Counted from the stretch's first letter, positions 25,169-32,724 are shown. The stretch: 38,729 bases of DNA from Chloroflexota bacterium (GCA_017881985.1 JADGQH010000002.1:1-38729); one strand, 5' to 3'. A program made the numbers and translations. The notes: generated by a model from the sequence alone, not told the origin.

Positions 25169-25824
25169 CCGTCCAGACCGAGCTGCTGGAGCTCGCCGAT
25201 TGGCGCCGCCGGATCGCCGAGCTCTATGCGGAAGTCCGGCGGGCATCGGCCGCCGATCCAGCCGCCGCGCACGCGACCTGGCGTGGCGAGCGCGAGGCGC
25301 TCTACCGAAGCCACCCGGCGTCGCCGGTGCCGATCGCGGAGCGCGCCGGGTTCCGCGCGCTCCACTGGCCCTACGCGGATGCGTGGCGCCGGACGGCAGC
25401 CCTCGAGGAACCGGCGGCACCTGCGATCCTCGTTCCCGCTCAGGGCGGCGCCGTCCCGTCGATCTCGTTCATCCCGGCGAGCGTCGGCGCGCCGCCGCCG
25501 CTCGAGCTGGTTGGCCGCGTGGCGCTCGCGGTCCCGGGCGGGACGGCCCGGCTGCCGGTGCTCGAGCTGATGGAATACGCGGGAGGCATATTCCTGCCGT
25601 TCGGGGATGCCACGAACGGCGGGGCGACCTATGGCGCCGGGCGCTACCTGCTCGACACGGCGAAGGGTGCGGACCTCGGGGCCACGGCCGAAGGTGCGCT
25701 CATCCTCGACTTCAACTTCGCGTACCAGCCGTCGTGCGCCTTCGATCCTCGCTGGGCCTGCCCGCTCGCCCCCCCGGAGGCGCGCCTCGCGATCGCGGTC
25801 GAGGCCGGCGAGCGAATCCGGTAA
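25165..25824 (+). CDS. DUF1684 domain protein
   Basis: The product is about 219 residues from GTG 25165, which overlaps the upstream TGA (GTGA). The N-terminal part (WRRRIAELYAEVR, then WRGEREALYRSHPASPV) and the diagnostic C-terminal block (FLPFGDATNGGATYGAGRYLLDTAKG, split here as GDATNGGATYGAGRYL, then LILDFNFAYQPSCAFDPRW and CPLAPPEARLAIAVEAGE) are characteristic of DUF1684. The domain has no established biochemical activity that I know of. No signal peptide is visible. Coupled translation with the M24-like gene suggests a joint role. Confidence 0.9.
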   Translation: MTVQTELLELADWRRRIAELYAEVRRASAADPAAAHATWRGEREALYRSHPASPVPIAERAGFRALHWPYADAWRRTAALEEPAAPAILVPAQGGAVPSISFIPASVGAPPPLELVGRVALAVPGGTARLPVLELMEYAGGIFLPFGDATNGGATYGAGRYLLDTAKGADLGATAEGALILDFNFAYQPSCAFDPRWACPLAPPEARLAIAVEAGERIR

Positions 25825-25850
25825 CGCGCGGCGCGATCGGCCGCCGCGCG
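25825..25850. terminator. Hairpin between convergent DUF1684 and Rieske genes
   Basis: CGCGCGGC (25825-25832) pairs with GCCGCGCG (25843-25850) over a 10-nt loop, starting at the base after the DUF1684 stop codon. It may serve both convergent transcripts. No T-tract is present. Confidence 0.45.
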
Positions 25851-25851
25851 T

Positions 25852-25880
25852 CGGTCGTGGAGCGAACGGTCGTGGAGCGA
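25852..25880. repeat. Two direct copies of a 14-bp sequence
   Basis: CGGTCGTGGAGCGA occurs at 25852-25865 and again at 25867-25880, one base apart, ending exactly at the stop codon of the Rieske fusion gene. Its role is unknown; it may be a slippage product. Confidence 0.9.
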
Positions 25881-27026
25881 TCAGCCGCCGAGCGTGATCG
25901 CCCCGGTCGCCTTGTTGACCACGATCGGGAGCGCCGCCAGCGGGACGGGCGCGGGGCCCTGCAGGACGTCGGCGTTGTGCGTCGGATCGAAGACCGCCCC
26001 ATGGCAGGGGCAGCCCAGGAGTCCCGATGGCGGGTCATATTCGACGGTGCAGCCCGCGTGCGTGCAGACCGCGTCAAACGCGACGACCGAGCCGTTGGCG
26101 AGCCGGATCAGGATGGCCGGGTCCCCGCTCGTCGGATCGACGAAGGGAAGGGCAGTCCGCGGCTTCAGGCTGGTCAACGTCGCGAGCTGGCCGGCGGCGG
26201 GGGGCGCCGCGCTGGCCGGGGCCGTCGACGCGGCCGCGATCGCCGGGCTCGGCGATGCACCCGTCGTTCCCACCCCGGGCGTCAGAGAGGCGCCTGGGAC
26301 CGCGGCGCCCGTGTCGGAACCCCGGAGGTCGGAACCCCGGAAGAGGGCGCCCCACATCCCGCCAGCGCCCGCGACCACGACGGCAGCGGCGGCGAGGATC
26401 CCGCCCTGGAGGACTGCCCGGCGGCCCGGCGACGCCTCCGCGGAATCGTCGTCCGGCGCGAGCATGGCCAGGAACGGGACGCGCAGGACGGCCAGCCCGC
26501 CGTGGCCGGCGAGTGCGAGCGTCAGCCACCCGGCGGCATACGGGAGGTCCGGCCCGTAGTAATACGGGTGGACGGTCCACGAGGCGGTCAGGAAGAAGAG
26601 GAGCGAGATCGCCGCGCCGGCTGCCGCGCTCGCGCGGTACAGCAGGCCGGTCAGCGCCCCGAGGCCGATCGCGATCTCCGCGAGCGCCATGAGGAACCCG
26701 ATCAGGACGGGGAACGGGAGGGCAAACACCGTCACGAGTCCTGCCAGCGGGCTCGCGTGCGTGAAGCCGGTCAGCTGCTCCCCGATGGATCCCGGCCCGG
26801 TCGCCTGGAGGAAGCGCGGGTCGATCAGCTTGTCGAGGCCGGCATACACGAACGTGGCACCCACGAAGAACCGGAGCGGCAGCAATGCCACGAAGAGGTT
26901 CCGGGATGACGGCGCCGCGGGCGCGGAGGCGGCCCTCATACGAGCCGGGCTCACCGAGCGCATCTGGGCGTCGGGACCCGGCATGGGGCGCAGGCTCACG
27001 GGTCGGCGGCGATCGCGGCGGCTCAT
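25881..27026 (-). CDS. DoxX-like membrane domain fused to a Rieske [2Fe-2S] domain
   Basis: In this 381-residue product, residues about 45-190 form a DoxX/DoxD-like four-helix membrane domain (LPLRFFVGATFVYAGLDKLIDP, PVLIGFLMALAEIAIGLGALTGLL, AGAAISLLFFLTASWTV, LALAGHGGLAVLR). A further hydrophobic segment after SPGRRAVLQGG resembles the Tat/anchor part of Rieske proteins. A Ala/Ser/Pro linker then leads to a C-terminal Rieske domain with cluster ligands Cys321, His323, Cys339 and His342 (CTHAGC, CPCHG) and the disulfide pair Cys326/Cys341 typical of high-potential Rieske proteins. DoxD is a subunit of thiosulfate:quinone oxidoreductase. The fusion suggests a membrane redox module passing electrons to or from the quinone pool. 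ATG 27026 follows AGAGGAGC. Confidence 0.92.
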   Translation of the reverse strand: MSRRDRRRPVSLRPMPGPDAQMRSVSPARMRAASAPAAPSSRNLFVALLPLRFFVGATFVYAGLDKLIDPRFLQATGPGSIGEQLTGFTHASPLAGLVTVFALPFPVLIGFLMALAEIAIGLGALTGLLYRASAAAGAAISLLFFLTASWTVHPYYYGPDLPYAAGWLTLALAGHGGLAVLRVPFLAMLAPDDDSAEASPGRRAVLQGGILAAAAVVVAGAGGMWGALFRGSDLRGSDTGAAVPGASLTPGVGTTGASPSPAIAAASTAPASAAPPAAGQLATLTSLKPRTALPFVDPTSGDPAILIRLANGSVVAFDAVCTHAGCTVEYDPPSGLLGCPCHGAVFDPTHNADVLQGPAPVPLAALPIVVNKATGAITLGG

Positions 27027-27107
27027 CTGCTCCTCTTGGGCGGGGTGGCGGGGCCAATCATGCCGGGTCGAGGGCTCGAAGCCGGTTTCGGCCGGATTGA
27101 GATTCGG

Positions 27108-27638
27108 CTACGCGTGTCGGGCAGCCGAAAGCGCGCCGACGAGCTCCCGACAGAACGCCGGAATGTCGTCGACGACGCGGCCCCAGACGAGGGTCCCGTC
27201 CCGGAACGCGGCTTCGTCCACCCACGTCGCCCCCGCGTTCACGAGGTCGTCGCGGATCCCGAGCGAGCCCGTCGCGCGTCCACCGGCCACGATGCCGGCC
27301 GAGATCGCGATGAGGCCGCCGTGGCAGATGATCCCGATCGGGCGCCCCGCCGCGTGGACGGTCCGGACCAGGTCCAGGATCGCCGGGTAGCGCCGCAGCT
27401 TGTCGGGCATCCAGCCGCCGGGCAGGACGAGCCCGTCGAGGCTCCCGGCGTCGACGTCGCCGACCGACGCATCGACGCTGACGGCCAGGCCGTTCTTCCC
27501 GTGCACGGTCCCGGGAGCGAGGCCGATGCTGGTCACGCGTGCGCCCTCCTCGCGGAGCCGCATGACCGTGACCCAGAACTCGAGATCCTCGACGCCCTCT
27601 CCGGCAAGAACCCCGACGTGCATCCCGTCGAGCCGCAT
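27108..27638 (-). CDS. DJ-1/PfpI family protein
   Basis: The product is 176 residues from ATG 27638, with AGGAGG 7 nt upstream. It has the DJ-1/PfpI fold: MHVGVLAGEGVEDLEFWVTVMRLREEGA (given as GVEDLEFWVTVMRLREEGA), TVHGKNGLAVSVDASVGDVD, DGLVLPGGWMPDKLRR, and the nucleophile elbow IGIICHGGLIAISAGIV with the reactive Cys. Relatives act as glyoxalases/deglycases, chaperones or peptidases. It lies downstream of a divergent promoter pair with the PPOX gene. The Rieske fusion is oriented away, with its start 81 bp from this stop, so this gene is upstream of it on the same strand and the two could be co-transcribed. Confidence 0.92.
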   Translation of the reverse strand: MRLDGMHVGVLAGEGVEDLEFWVTVMRLREEGARVTSIGLAPGTVHGKNGLAVSVDASVGDVDAGSLDGLVLPGGWMPDKLRRYPAILDLVRTVHAAGRPIGIICHGGLIAISAGIVAGGRATGSLGIRDDLVNAGATWVDEAAFRDGTLVWGRVVDDIPAFCRELVGALSAARHA

Positions 27639-27656
27639 GGTGTACCTCCTGCGACG

Positions 27657-27662
27657 AGGATA
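27657..27662 (-). promoter_or_regulatory. -10 box of the DJ-1/PfpI gene
   Basis: TATCCT on the minus strand is 18 nt upstream of the ATG. The short leader still contains AGGAGG, so this is a leadered counterpart to the leaderless starts in the window. Confidence 0.45.
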
Positions 27663-27706
27663 CGCTGGCGGCGAGGCCGGCCGCGTCGCGTCCGGCGCGG
27701 CTCGCG

Positions 27707-27712
27707 TACCAT
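27707..27712 (+). promoter_or_regulatory. -10 box of the PPOX gene, leaderless spacing
   Basis: TACCAT is followed by 7 nt and then ATG 27720. No ribosome-binding site fits in the gap. It is divergent from the DJ-1 promoter 45 bp away. Confidence 0.5.
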
Positions 27713-27719
27713 CCGTGGC

Positions 27720-28157
27720 ATGCCCGAGGTGCCGGCACTCCCCGATCGCGTTCGTGCGTTCATCACGGCGCCCGGGCGCTTCGCGACGCTCGCGACGCTC
27801 GACCCCGGCGGCGCGCCCCGGCAGGCGATCGTCTGGTATCGCGTCGACCCGGACGGGCTGCTCATGATCAACAGCGCCGACGGGCGACGCTGGCCGGCGA
27901 ACATGCGTCGCGACCCGCGGGTCGCGCTCGCGATCGCCACGGCAGGAGACGGCTACCGCTGGGTGGGGCTCGACGCCGAGGTCGCGGAGATCGTCGACGA
28001 CCAGGCGATCGCCCAGGCCGACATCGCCGATCTTGCCCGGCGATACTACGCGGACGATCCGGCCGAGGTCGACGCCAGCCTTGCCGGCTTCCAGGCCCAG
28101 CGGCGCGTGACGTTCCGGCTCCGGATCACCTCGCTCCACGACCACCTCGACGGGTGA
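27720..28157 (+). CDS. PPOX-class FMN/F420-binding split-barrel protein
   Basis: The 145-residue product has the pyridoxamine 5'-phosphate oxidase-like split barrel: FITAPGRFATLATLDPGGAPRQAIVWYRVDPDGLLMI (key parts RFATLATLDPGGAPRQ and VWYRVDPDGLLMIN), RRWPANMRRDPRVALAIA, and the final RVTFRLRITSLHDHLDG. The family (TIGR03618-like) includes F420-dependent reductases of actinobacteria. Location directly upstream of an F420-type LLM gene and cofD favours F420 or FMN over pyridoxamine phosphate. Its stop overlaps the next GTG (GTGA). Leaderless start, -10 box 7 nt upstream. Confidence 0.9.
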   Translation: MPEVPALPDRVRAFITAPGRFATLATLDPGGAPRQAIVWYRVDPDGLLMINSADGRRWPANMRRDPRVALAIATAGDGYRWVGLDAEVAEIVDDQAIAQADIADLARRYYADDPAEVDASLAGFQAQRRVTFRLRITSLHDHLDG

Positions 28158-29104
28158 CCCCGATCCGCTTCGGCGCCCAGCTCTGGAGCCAGGCGTCGGA
28201 CTGGCCCGGCTTCCTCGATGCCGCGCTGGCGGCCGAGGCGGCCGGCTGGGACTCGGTCTGGACGTGGGACCACCTGCAGGCGATCTTCGGCCCGTGGGAG
28301 CAGCCGATCCTCGAGGGACCCATGGCGCTCGCCGCGGTCGCGGCCCGGACGTCGCGCGTCCGCCTGGGCCTGATGGTCGGCGCCAACACGTTCCGCAACC
28401 CGGGACACACGGCAAAAATCGCCATCACCCTCGACCACGTCTCCGAAGGCCGGGCGGTGCTCGGGATCGGCGGCGCGTGGTTCGCCCGGGAGCACGAGGC
28501 GTTCGGGCTCGACTTCGGAAGCGGCGTGGGCGACCGGCTCGACCGGCTCGACGAGGCCGTCGGGCTCATGCGACGCCTCCTCGACGGCGAGCGATTCAGC
28601 CATGCGGGGCGCTTCTACACCTTCACGGATGCGCTCGCGGCGCCGCGGCCGGTGCAGGCGCACCTCCCGATCCTGGTAGGTGGATCCGGGCCGAAGAAGA
28701 CGCTGCGCACGGTGGCCCGACACGCCGACGCCTGGAACACGGCCGGCACGCTGGCCGAGGTCGCCGCCCGCGACACGATCCTCCGGGCGCACTGCGCGGA
28801 CGTCGGGCGCGATCCTGCGACGATCGAGCGGACCGTCTCCTTCCCGATCGTCCTGCGCGATGATCCGGCTGACGCCGCGCGCGCGTTCGCCGCCGCCTGT
28901 GCGCACAACGGGACGCCCGATGCGGGGGCGGTCCCGACCCTGCTCGGGCCGCCGCGCGAGGTGGCCGCGGCGATCCGTCCCTACGTGAACCTGGGGTTCA
29001 CCACCATCATCGTGCGGCTGCCGGCCCCATACGACCCGGAGACGCTCGCCCGCATCGGCGAGGTCCGCACCGCGCTGGCGGTCGCCTCCGCTCCGGCGGC
29101 CTGA
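28154..29104 (+). CDS. LLM-class F420-dependent oxidoreductase
   Basis: This is a 316-residue luciferase-like TIM barrel: IRFGAQLWSQASDW, AAGWDSVWTWDHLQ, RVRLGLMVGANTFRNPGHTAK, LDHVSEGRAVLGIGGAWFAREHEAFGL and LPILVGGSGPKKTLRTVARHADAWN. The GGSGPKKTLR segment and overall layout match the TIGR03560 group of F420-dependent enzymes. Substrate is unknown. GTG 28154 overlaps the stop of the PPOX gene, and the stop is 13 nt before cofD, so an F420 consumer and an F420 biosynthesis gene appear co-transcribed. Confidence 0.93.
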   Translation: MTPIRFGAQLWSQASDWPGFLDAALAAEAAGWDSVWTWDHLQAIFGPWEQPILEGPMALAAVAARTSRVRLGLMVGANTFRNPGHTAKIAITLDHVSEGRAVLGIGGAWFAREHEAFGLDFGSGVGDRLDRLDEAVGLMRRLLDGERFSHAGRFYTFTDALAAPRPVQAHLPILVGGSGPKKTLRTVARHADAWNTAGTLAEVAARDTILRAHCADVGRDPATIERTVSFPIVLRDDPADAARAFAAACAHNGTPDAGAVPTLLGPPREVAAAIRPYVNLGFTTIIVRLPAPYDPETLARIGEVRTALAVASAPAA

Positions 29105-29117
29105 GCGAGCTGCCAGG

Positions 29118-30059
29118 ATGCCACGCGTCGTCGCGCTCGCCGGGGGCGTCGGGGGGGCGAAGCTGGCCCTCGGGCTCCAGCTCGTCGTCGCGCCCGGAGA
29201 CCTGTCCGTCGTCGTCAACACCGGTGACGACCAGGAGTTCCACGGCCTCCTCGTCTGCCCCGACCTCGACACGGTCCTCTACACCCTTGCCGGCCTGGCC
29301 GACCGCGAGCGCGGCTGGGGCCTGGCCGGCGAGACGTGGGCGGCCGCGGCCCAGTTCGCGCGGCTCGGGGAGCCGACCTGGTTCCAGCTCGGCGACCGTG
29401 ACCTCGCGCTCCACGTGCACCGCTCGCGGCGGGTTCGCGCGGGCGAGCGCCTCACCACCGTCGCGCTCGACGTGGCGGCGCGCCTTGGCGTCGCCAGCCG
29501 GATCCTGCCGATGGCCGACGAGCCGGTCCGGACGCGCGTCCGGACTCCCGATGGGTGGCTCAACTTCCAGGACTGGTTCGTGCGCCTGCGCCACGAGCCC
29601 GCCGTCCTGGAGGTCGCCCTCGACGGCGCCGAGGAGGCCCGGTTGACGACGGAGATCGAAGGTGCCGTCGTGGACGCGGACGCGATCGTGATCTGCCCGT
29701 CGAACCCGCTCGTGTCGATCGGGCCGATCCTCGCGGTCCCCGGGATTCGCGGCGCGATCGGTGAGTCGCGTCGCGGCGGGACGCGCGTGGCGGCCGTCTC
29801 CCCGATCGTGGGAGGACGTGCGCTGCGCGGTCCGGCCGACCGGATGCTTGCCTCGCTCGGGGAAGAGGTGAGCGCGCTGGGGGTCGCCCGCCGGTACGTC
29901 GGGCTCGTGGATGTGTTCGTCATGGACCAGGCGGATGCGGCGCTCGCCCCGGACGTCGAACGGCTTGGGATGCGGGCGATCGTCACCCGGTCCGTGATGA
30001 CCGACGATGCCTCGCGGGCGGCCCTCGCGCGGGTCGTGCTCGACGCCTGCCTCTCCTGA
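29118..30059 (+). CDS. cofD: 2-phospho-L-lactate transferase (F420 biosynthesis)
   Basis: CofD/FbiA joins the phospho(enol)pyruvate- or phospholactate-derived moiety to the deazaflavin Fo, giving (dehydro-)F420-0. The 313-residue product shows VVALAGGVGGAKLALGL at the N-terminus, SVVVNTGDDQEFHGLLVCPDLDTVLYTLAGL (key NTGDD), ETWFQLGD-like PTWFQLGDRDLALHVHRS, DGWLNFQDWFVRLRHEP, ICPSNPLVSIGPILAVPGI and AAVSPIVGGRALRGPA. It follows the LLM gene by 13 nt. cofC and cofE are downstream from a separate promoter. The Fo synthase genes (cofG/cofH or fbiC) are not in the window. Confidence 0.96.
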   Translation: MPRVVALAGGVGGAKLALGLQLVVAPGDLSVVVNTGDDQEFHGLLVCPDLDTVLYTLAGLADRERGWGLAGETWAAAAQFARLGEPTWFQLGDRDLALHVHRSRRVRAGERLTTVALDVAARLGVASRILPMADEPVRTRVRTPDGWLNFQDWFVRLRHEPAVLEVALDGAEEARLTTEIEGAVVDADAIVICPSNPLVSIGPILAVPGIRGAIGESRRGGTRVAAVSPIVGGRALRGPADRMLASLGEEVSALGVARRYVGLVDVFVMDQADAALAPDVERLGMRAIVTRSVMTDDASRAALARVVLDACLS

Positions 30060-30126
30060 CGCTCCATCTGACGCGGGCAGAATTTAGGGACGGGCGGGGC
30101 CGGCCCACCGGGCATGCCCGCCCCGC

Positions 30127-30132
30127 TACGAT
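30127..30132 (+). promoter_or_regulatory. -10 box of cofC-cofE, leaderless spacing
   Basis: TACGAT ends 6 nt before ATG 30139 of cofC, with no ribosome-binding site in between. It makes cofCE a transcription unit separable from cofD. Confidence 0.5.
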
Positions 30133-30138
30133 CAGCGC

Positions 30139-30837
30139 ATGCACGATCTCCAACCCTCGGGGGCGCCCGCGGCGGCCGACCTCGGGAACCTCGTCGCGGT
30201 CGTTCCCGTGCGCGGGTTGGAGCGCGCCAAGACCCGCCTCGGCGAGGCGCTCGACCCGGAGGAGCGGCGCTCGCTCGTGGAGGGCCTTCTCCGCCGGACG
30301 ATCCGGGCCGCGATCATGACGCCGGGCATCCGCGCGGTCGCGGTGGTGAGCCCGGACCCGGAGGCGCTCGCGGTCGCCGCTGATTCCGGTGCTATCACCA
30401 TTCCCCAGGGCGGCGGCGGCCTCAACGAGGGCCTCGCGGACGGGCGCGCATGGGCACGCGAGATGAGCGCCACGGCGCTCGTCGTCGTCCCGGCCGACCT
30501 GCCCGCGATCGGGCCCGCCGAGCTCGAGCGCGTGCTCGGCGCGGTCCGTGACCGGCTGGCGGCAAGCTGGTCGAGCGGCAGCCCGGCGGCCGCGCTGGTG
30601 GCGCTCGTCCCGGACCGGGCCGGCGAAGGGACGAACCTGCTCCTCCTCTCCCCGCCCGGGGCGATCCCATTCCTTTTCGGGCCGGGCAGCCGCGCGGCGC
30701 ACGCCGGTGCCGCCGCATCGCTCGGTGCCACATACCTCGAGGTTCGCGGGCCGCTGGGCCTCGACCTCGACACGCCGGACGATCTGCTCGACGCCGAGAC
30801 CGCGGGACTGGGCGGCGCCGCGCTCGACGCTCCATGA
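30139..30837 (+). CDS. cofC: 2-phospho-L-lactate/PEP guanylyltransferase (F420 biosynthesis)
   Basis: CofC/FbiD activates 2-phospholactate or phosphoenolpyruvate with GTP to form the substrate of CofD. The 232-residue product has the nucleotidyltransferase fold: VAVVPVRGLERAKTRLGEAL with the NTP-binding Lys/Arg, VAVVSPDPEAL, GGGGLNEGLADGRAW, ALVVVPADLPAIGPAELE with the metal Asp, LVPDRAGEGTNLLLLSPP, and the C-terminal GPLGLDLDTPDDLLD. It overlaps cofE by ATGA. Whether it uses PEP (as in mycobacteria), lactate-type or 3-phosphoglycerate substrates cannot be read from the sequence. Confidence 0.95.
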   Translation: MHDLQPSGAPAAADLGNLVAVVPVRGLERAKTRLGEALDPEERRSLVEGLLRRTIRAAIMTPGIRAVAVVSPDPEALAVAADSGAITIPQGGGGLNEGLADGRAWAREMSATALVVVPADLPAIGPAELERVLGAVRDRLAASWSSGSPAAALVALVPDRAGEGTNLLLLSPPGAIPFLFGPGSRAAHAGAAASLGATYLEVRGPLGLDLDTPDDLLDAETAGLGGAALDAP

Positions 30838-31622
30838 GCGGTCCCGGCCCGGGACCTGTCCGCCTCGAGGTCATCGCGCTCGACGGCATCCCCGAAGTTC
30901 ATCCGGGAGACGACCTCGCGAGCCTCGTCGGCGACGCGCTGGAGCGCACGGCCGGGGCGCTGCCCCTGCGCCCCGACGACGTCATCGTCGTGACCCAGAA
31001 GGTCGTGTCGAAGGCGGAGGGCGCGTTCGTCGACCTGGCCACGATCGAGCCGCGACCGGAGGCCGTCGCATATGCCGCGCGATGGGACCGCGATGCCCGG
31101 CAGGTGGAGGTGGTCCTTCGCCAGGCGGTCCGGGTCGTGCGCATGGATCACGGCGTCGTCATCGTCGAGACGCGACACGGCTTCATCCTCGCGAACGGCG
31201 GCGTCGATGCGTCGAACGTCGGCTCGGCGTCCGGCGGCGTGGTCCTCCTGCTCCCGGACGACCCGGACGCCTCCGCGCGCGCGATCCGTGACGCGGTCGG
31301 GCGACGCTTCGGGTCCGTCCCGGGTGTGGTCGTGAGCGACAGCCTCGGCCGGCCGTGGCGGTTCGGGATCATGGACCTCGCCATCGGCGTCGCCGGATTC
31401 CGCCCGCTCGAGGACCTGCGCGGCACGGTCGATGCCGATGGGCGCTCCATGAGCGCGACGATCCGGGCGGTGGCGGACGAGATCGCCTCGGCCGCGGAGC
31501 TGGTGCTGGGCAAGACGGCGCGCCGGCCCGTCGCGCTCGTCCGCGGTGCGTCCCCGCCGGCCGGCGTCGGCAGCGGGATCTCGGACGTCCTCATGCCACC
31601 GGAGCTCGACCTCTTCCGCTAG
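30834..31622 (+). CDS. cofE: Coenzyme F420-0:L-glutamate ligase
   Basis: CofE adds gamma-linked glutamates to F420-0 using GTP. The 262-residue product has DDVIVVTQKVVSKAEGAFVDL, RHGFILANGGVDASNVG, VVVSDSLGRPWRFGIMDLAIGVAG and VADEIASAAELVLGKTARRPVALVRG, all hallmarks of the CofE domain. There is no C-terminal nitroreductase/FMN domain, unlike the fused actinobacterial FbiB, so reduction of dehydro-F420-0, if needed, would be done by another protein. The start overlaps cofC (ATGA). A 9-bp stem-loop begins at the stop codon. Confidence 0.96.
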   Translation: MSGPGPGPVRLEVIALDGIPEVHPGDDLASLVGDALERTAGALPLRPDDVIVVTQKVVSKAEGAFVDLATIEPRPEAVAYAARWDRDARQVEVVLRQAVRVVRMDHGVVIVETRHGFILANGGVDASNVGSASGGVVLLLPDDPDASARAIRDAVGRRFGSVPGVVVSDSLGRPWRFGIMDLAIGVAGFRPLEDLRGTVDADGRSMSATIRAVADEIASAAELVLGKTARRPVALVRGASPPAGVGSGISDVLMPPELDLFR

Positions 31623-31651
31623 CTGGTTCGCACCGCGTGGCTCGAACCAGC
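31622..31651 (+). terminator. Stem-loop terminator candidate after cofE
   Basis: GCTGGTTCG (31622-31630) pairs perfectly with CGAACCAGC (31643-31651) across a 12-nt loop. It begins at the last base of the cofE TAG. There is no T-tract. The GGTTCG/CGAACC arms resemble a tRNA T-arm but no tRNA surrounds them. Confidence 0.5.
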
Positions 31652-31727
31652 CCGGTCGGGGTGGTATCCAGCGACGTCCCCGGAGTGCGCTGGCATCCAA
31701 TCGAGCCCGACCTGCGAAACTGATGGC

Positions 31728-32630
31728 ATGAAGATCGGCCTCCAGATCAACCGTTTCAACTGGCCGGGTGGCACTCCGGCCATCGGACCGACGCTCGCCC
31801 GGATCGTCCGCAGCGCCGACGACGCGGGGTTCGACTCCCTCTGGGTGATGGACCACTTCTTCCAGATCCGCGGGATCGGACCTGCCGAGGACCCGATGCT
31901 GGAGGGCTGGACGACGCTCGGGTTCATGGCGGCGAACACGAGCCATGCGCGACTGGGGCTCATGGTGGGCGGCATCCACTACCGGCTCCCTGGCCTCTGG
32001 GTGAAGGCCGCCACGACCCTCGACGTCCTCTCGGGTGGGCGGGCCTGGCTCGGGATCGGGGCGGCCTGGAACCAGGAGGAGAGCGATGCGCTCGGGTTCC
32101 CGATGCCGCCGCTCGGCACGCGCTTCGAGATGCTCGAGGAGACGCTCCGGATCGCCCACGGGATGTGGAGCGGCGATCGCGGGACGCAGGAATCCTTCTC
32201 CGGGAGCCAGTTCACGGCGGGCAGGCTGCTGAACTCGCCGCAGTCGATCTCGCGCCCGCGGCCGCCCATCATGATCGGAGGCGGTGGCGAGAAGAAGACG
32301 CTCCGCCTCGTCGCCCAGTACGCGGACGCGACGAACGTGTTCGGCGCCCCGGAGATGATCGCCCGCAAATACGCGATCCTGCGTGAGCACTGCGAGGCGG
32401 TCGGTCGGCCCTACGCGGAGATCGAGCGGTCGACGCTCCAGAACACGCGGCTCTCCGCGTCCGGCGGCGACGGCATGGAGACGCCCGACGCCGCCGCGGC
32501 ACGTTTCGCGCCGCTCGCGGATGCCGGGGCGCAGCACGTGATCGTGGGGATCCAGAACATCGAGACGCCCGGCGTGGACGTCCTCGCCGCCCGCCTCGCC
32601 GAGCTGGTCCACGCCATCCCGACCTCGTAG
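31728..32630 (+). CDS. LLM-class F420-dependent oxidoreductase
   Basis: This second TIGR03560-like protein of the island has 300 residues: MKIGLQINRFNWPGG, DDAGFDSLWVMDHFFQI, ARLGLMVGGIHYRLPGLWVKA, LDVLSGGRAWLGIGAAWNQEESDALGF, PPIMIGGGGEKKTLRLVAQYADATNVFG and a C-terminal AGAQHVIVGIQNIETPGV. F420 rather than FMN use is inferred from family layout and location after cofCE. It is separated from cofE by 105 bp containing a hairpin. I do not see a convincing -10 box or ribosome-binding site upstream of ATG 31728. Confidence 0.93.
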   Translation: MKIGLQINRFNWPGGTPAIGPTLARIVRSADDAGFDSLWVMDHFFQIRGIGPAEDPMLEGWTTLGFMAANTSHARLGLMVGGIHYRLPGLWVKAATTLDVLSGGRAWLGIGAAWNQEESDALGFPMPPLGTRFEMLEETLRIAHGMWSGDRGTQESFSGSQFTAGRLLNSPQSISRPRPPIMIGGGGEKKTLRLVAQYADATNVFGAPEMIARKYAILREHCEAVGRPYAEIERSTLQNTRLSASGGDGMETPDAAAARFAPLADAGAQHVIVGIQNIETPGVDVLAARLAELVHAIPTS

Positions 32631-32718
32631 CCGGGAGAGCCGGCGAGCGACGCGGGGGCCTCGCGGGGCCGGGCAGCTCGCCGGCACCCGATACCCCCGG
32701 GGAGTATGCAGCTCGTGC

Positions 32719-32724
32719 TAGGAT
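32719..32724 (+). promoter_or_regulatory. -10 box of trxB
   Basis: TAGGAT is 48 nt upstream of ATG 32773. The leader contains the purine-rich AGGACGAGGA about 10 nt before the start. Confidence 0.45.

Noticed and set aside
31622..31651. GGTTCG...CGAACC arms that look like a tRNA T-arm.
   Set aside because: No acceptor, D or anticodon arm can be placed around them, and the loop is 12 nt instead of 7.
31655..31727. GGTATCC as a promoter -10 for the second LLM gene.
   Set aside because: It does not fit TANNNT at either leaderless or typical leader spacing with a ribosome-binding site, so no promoter is called.
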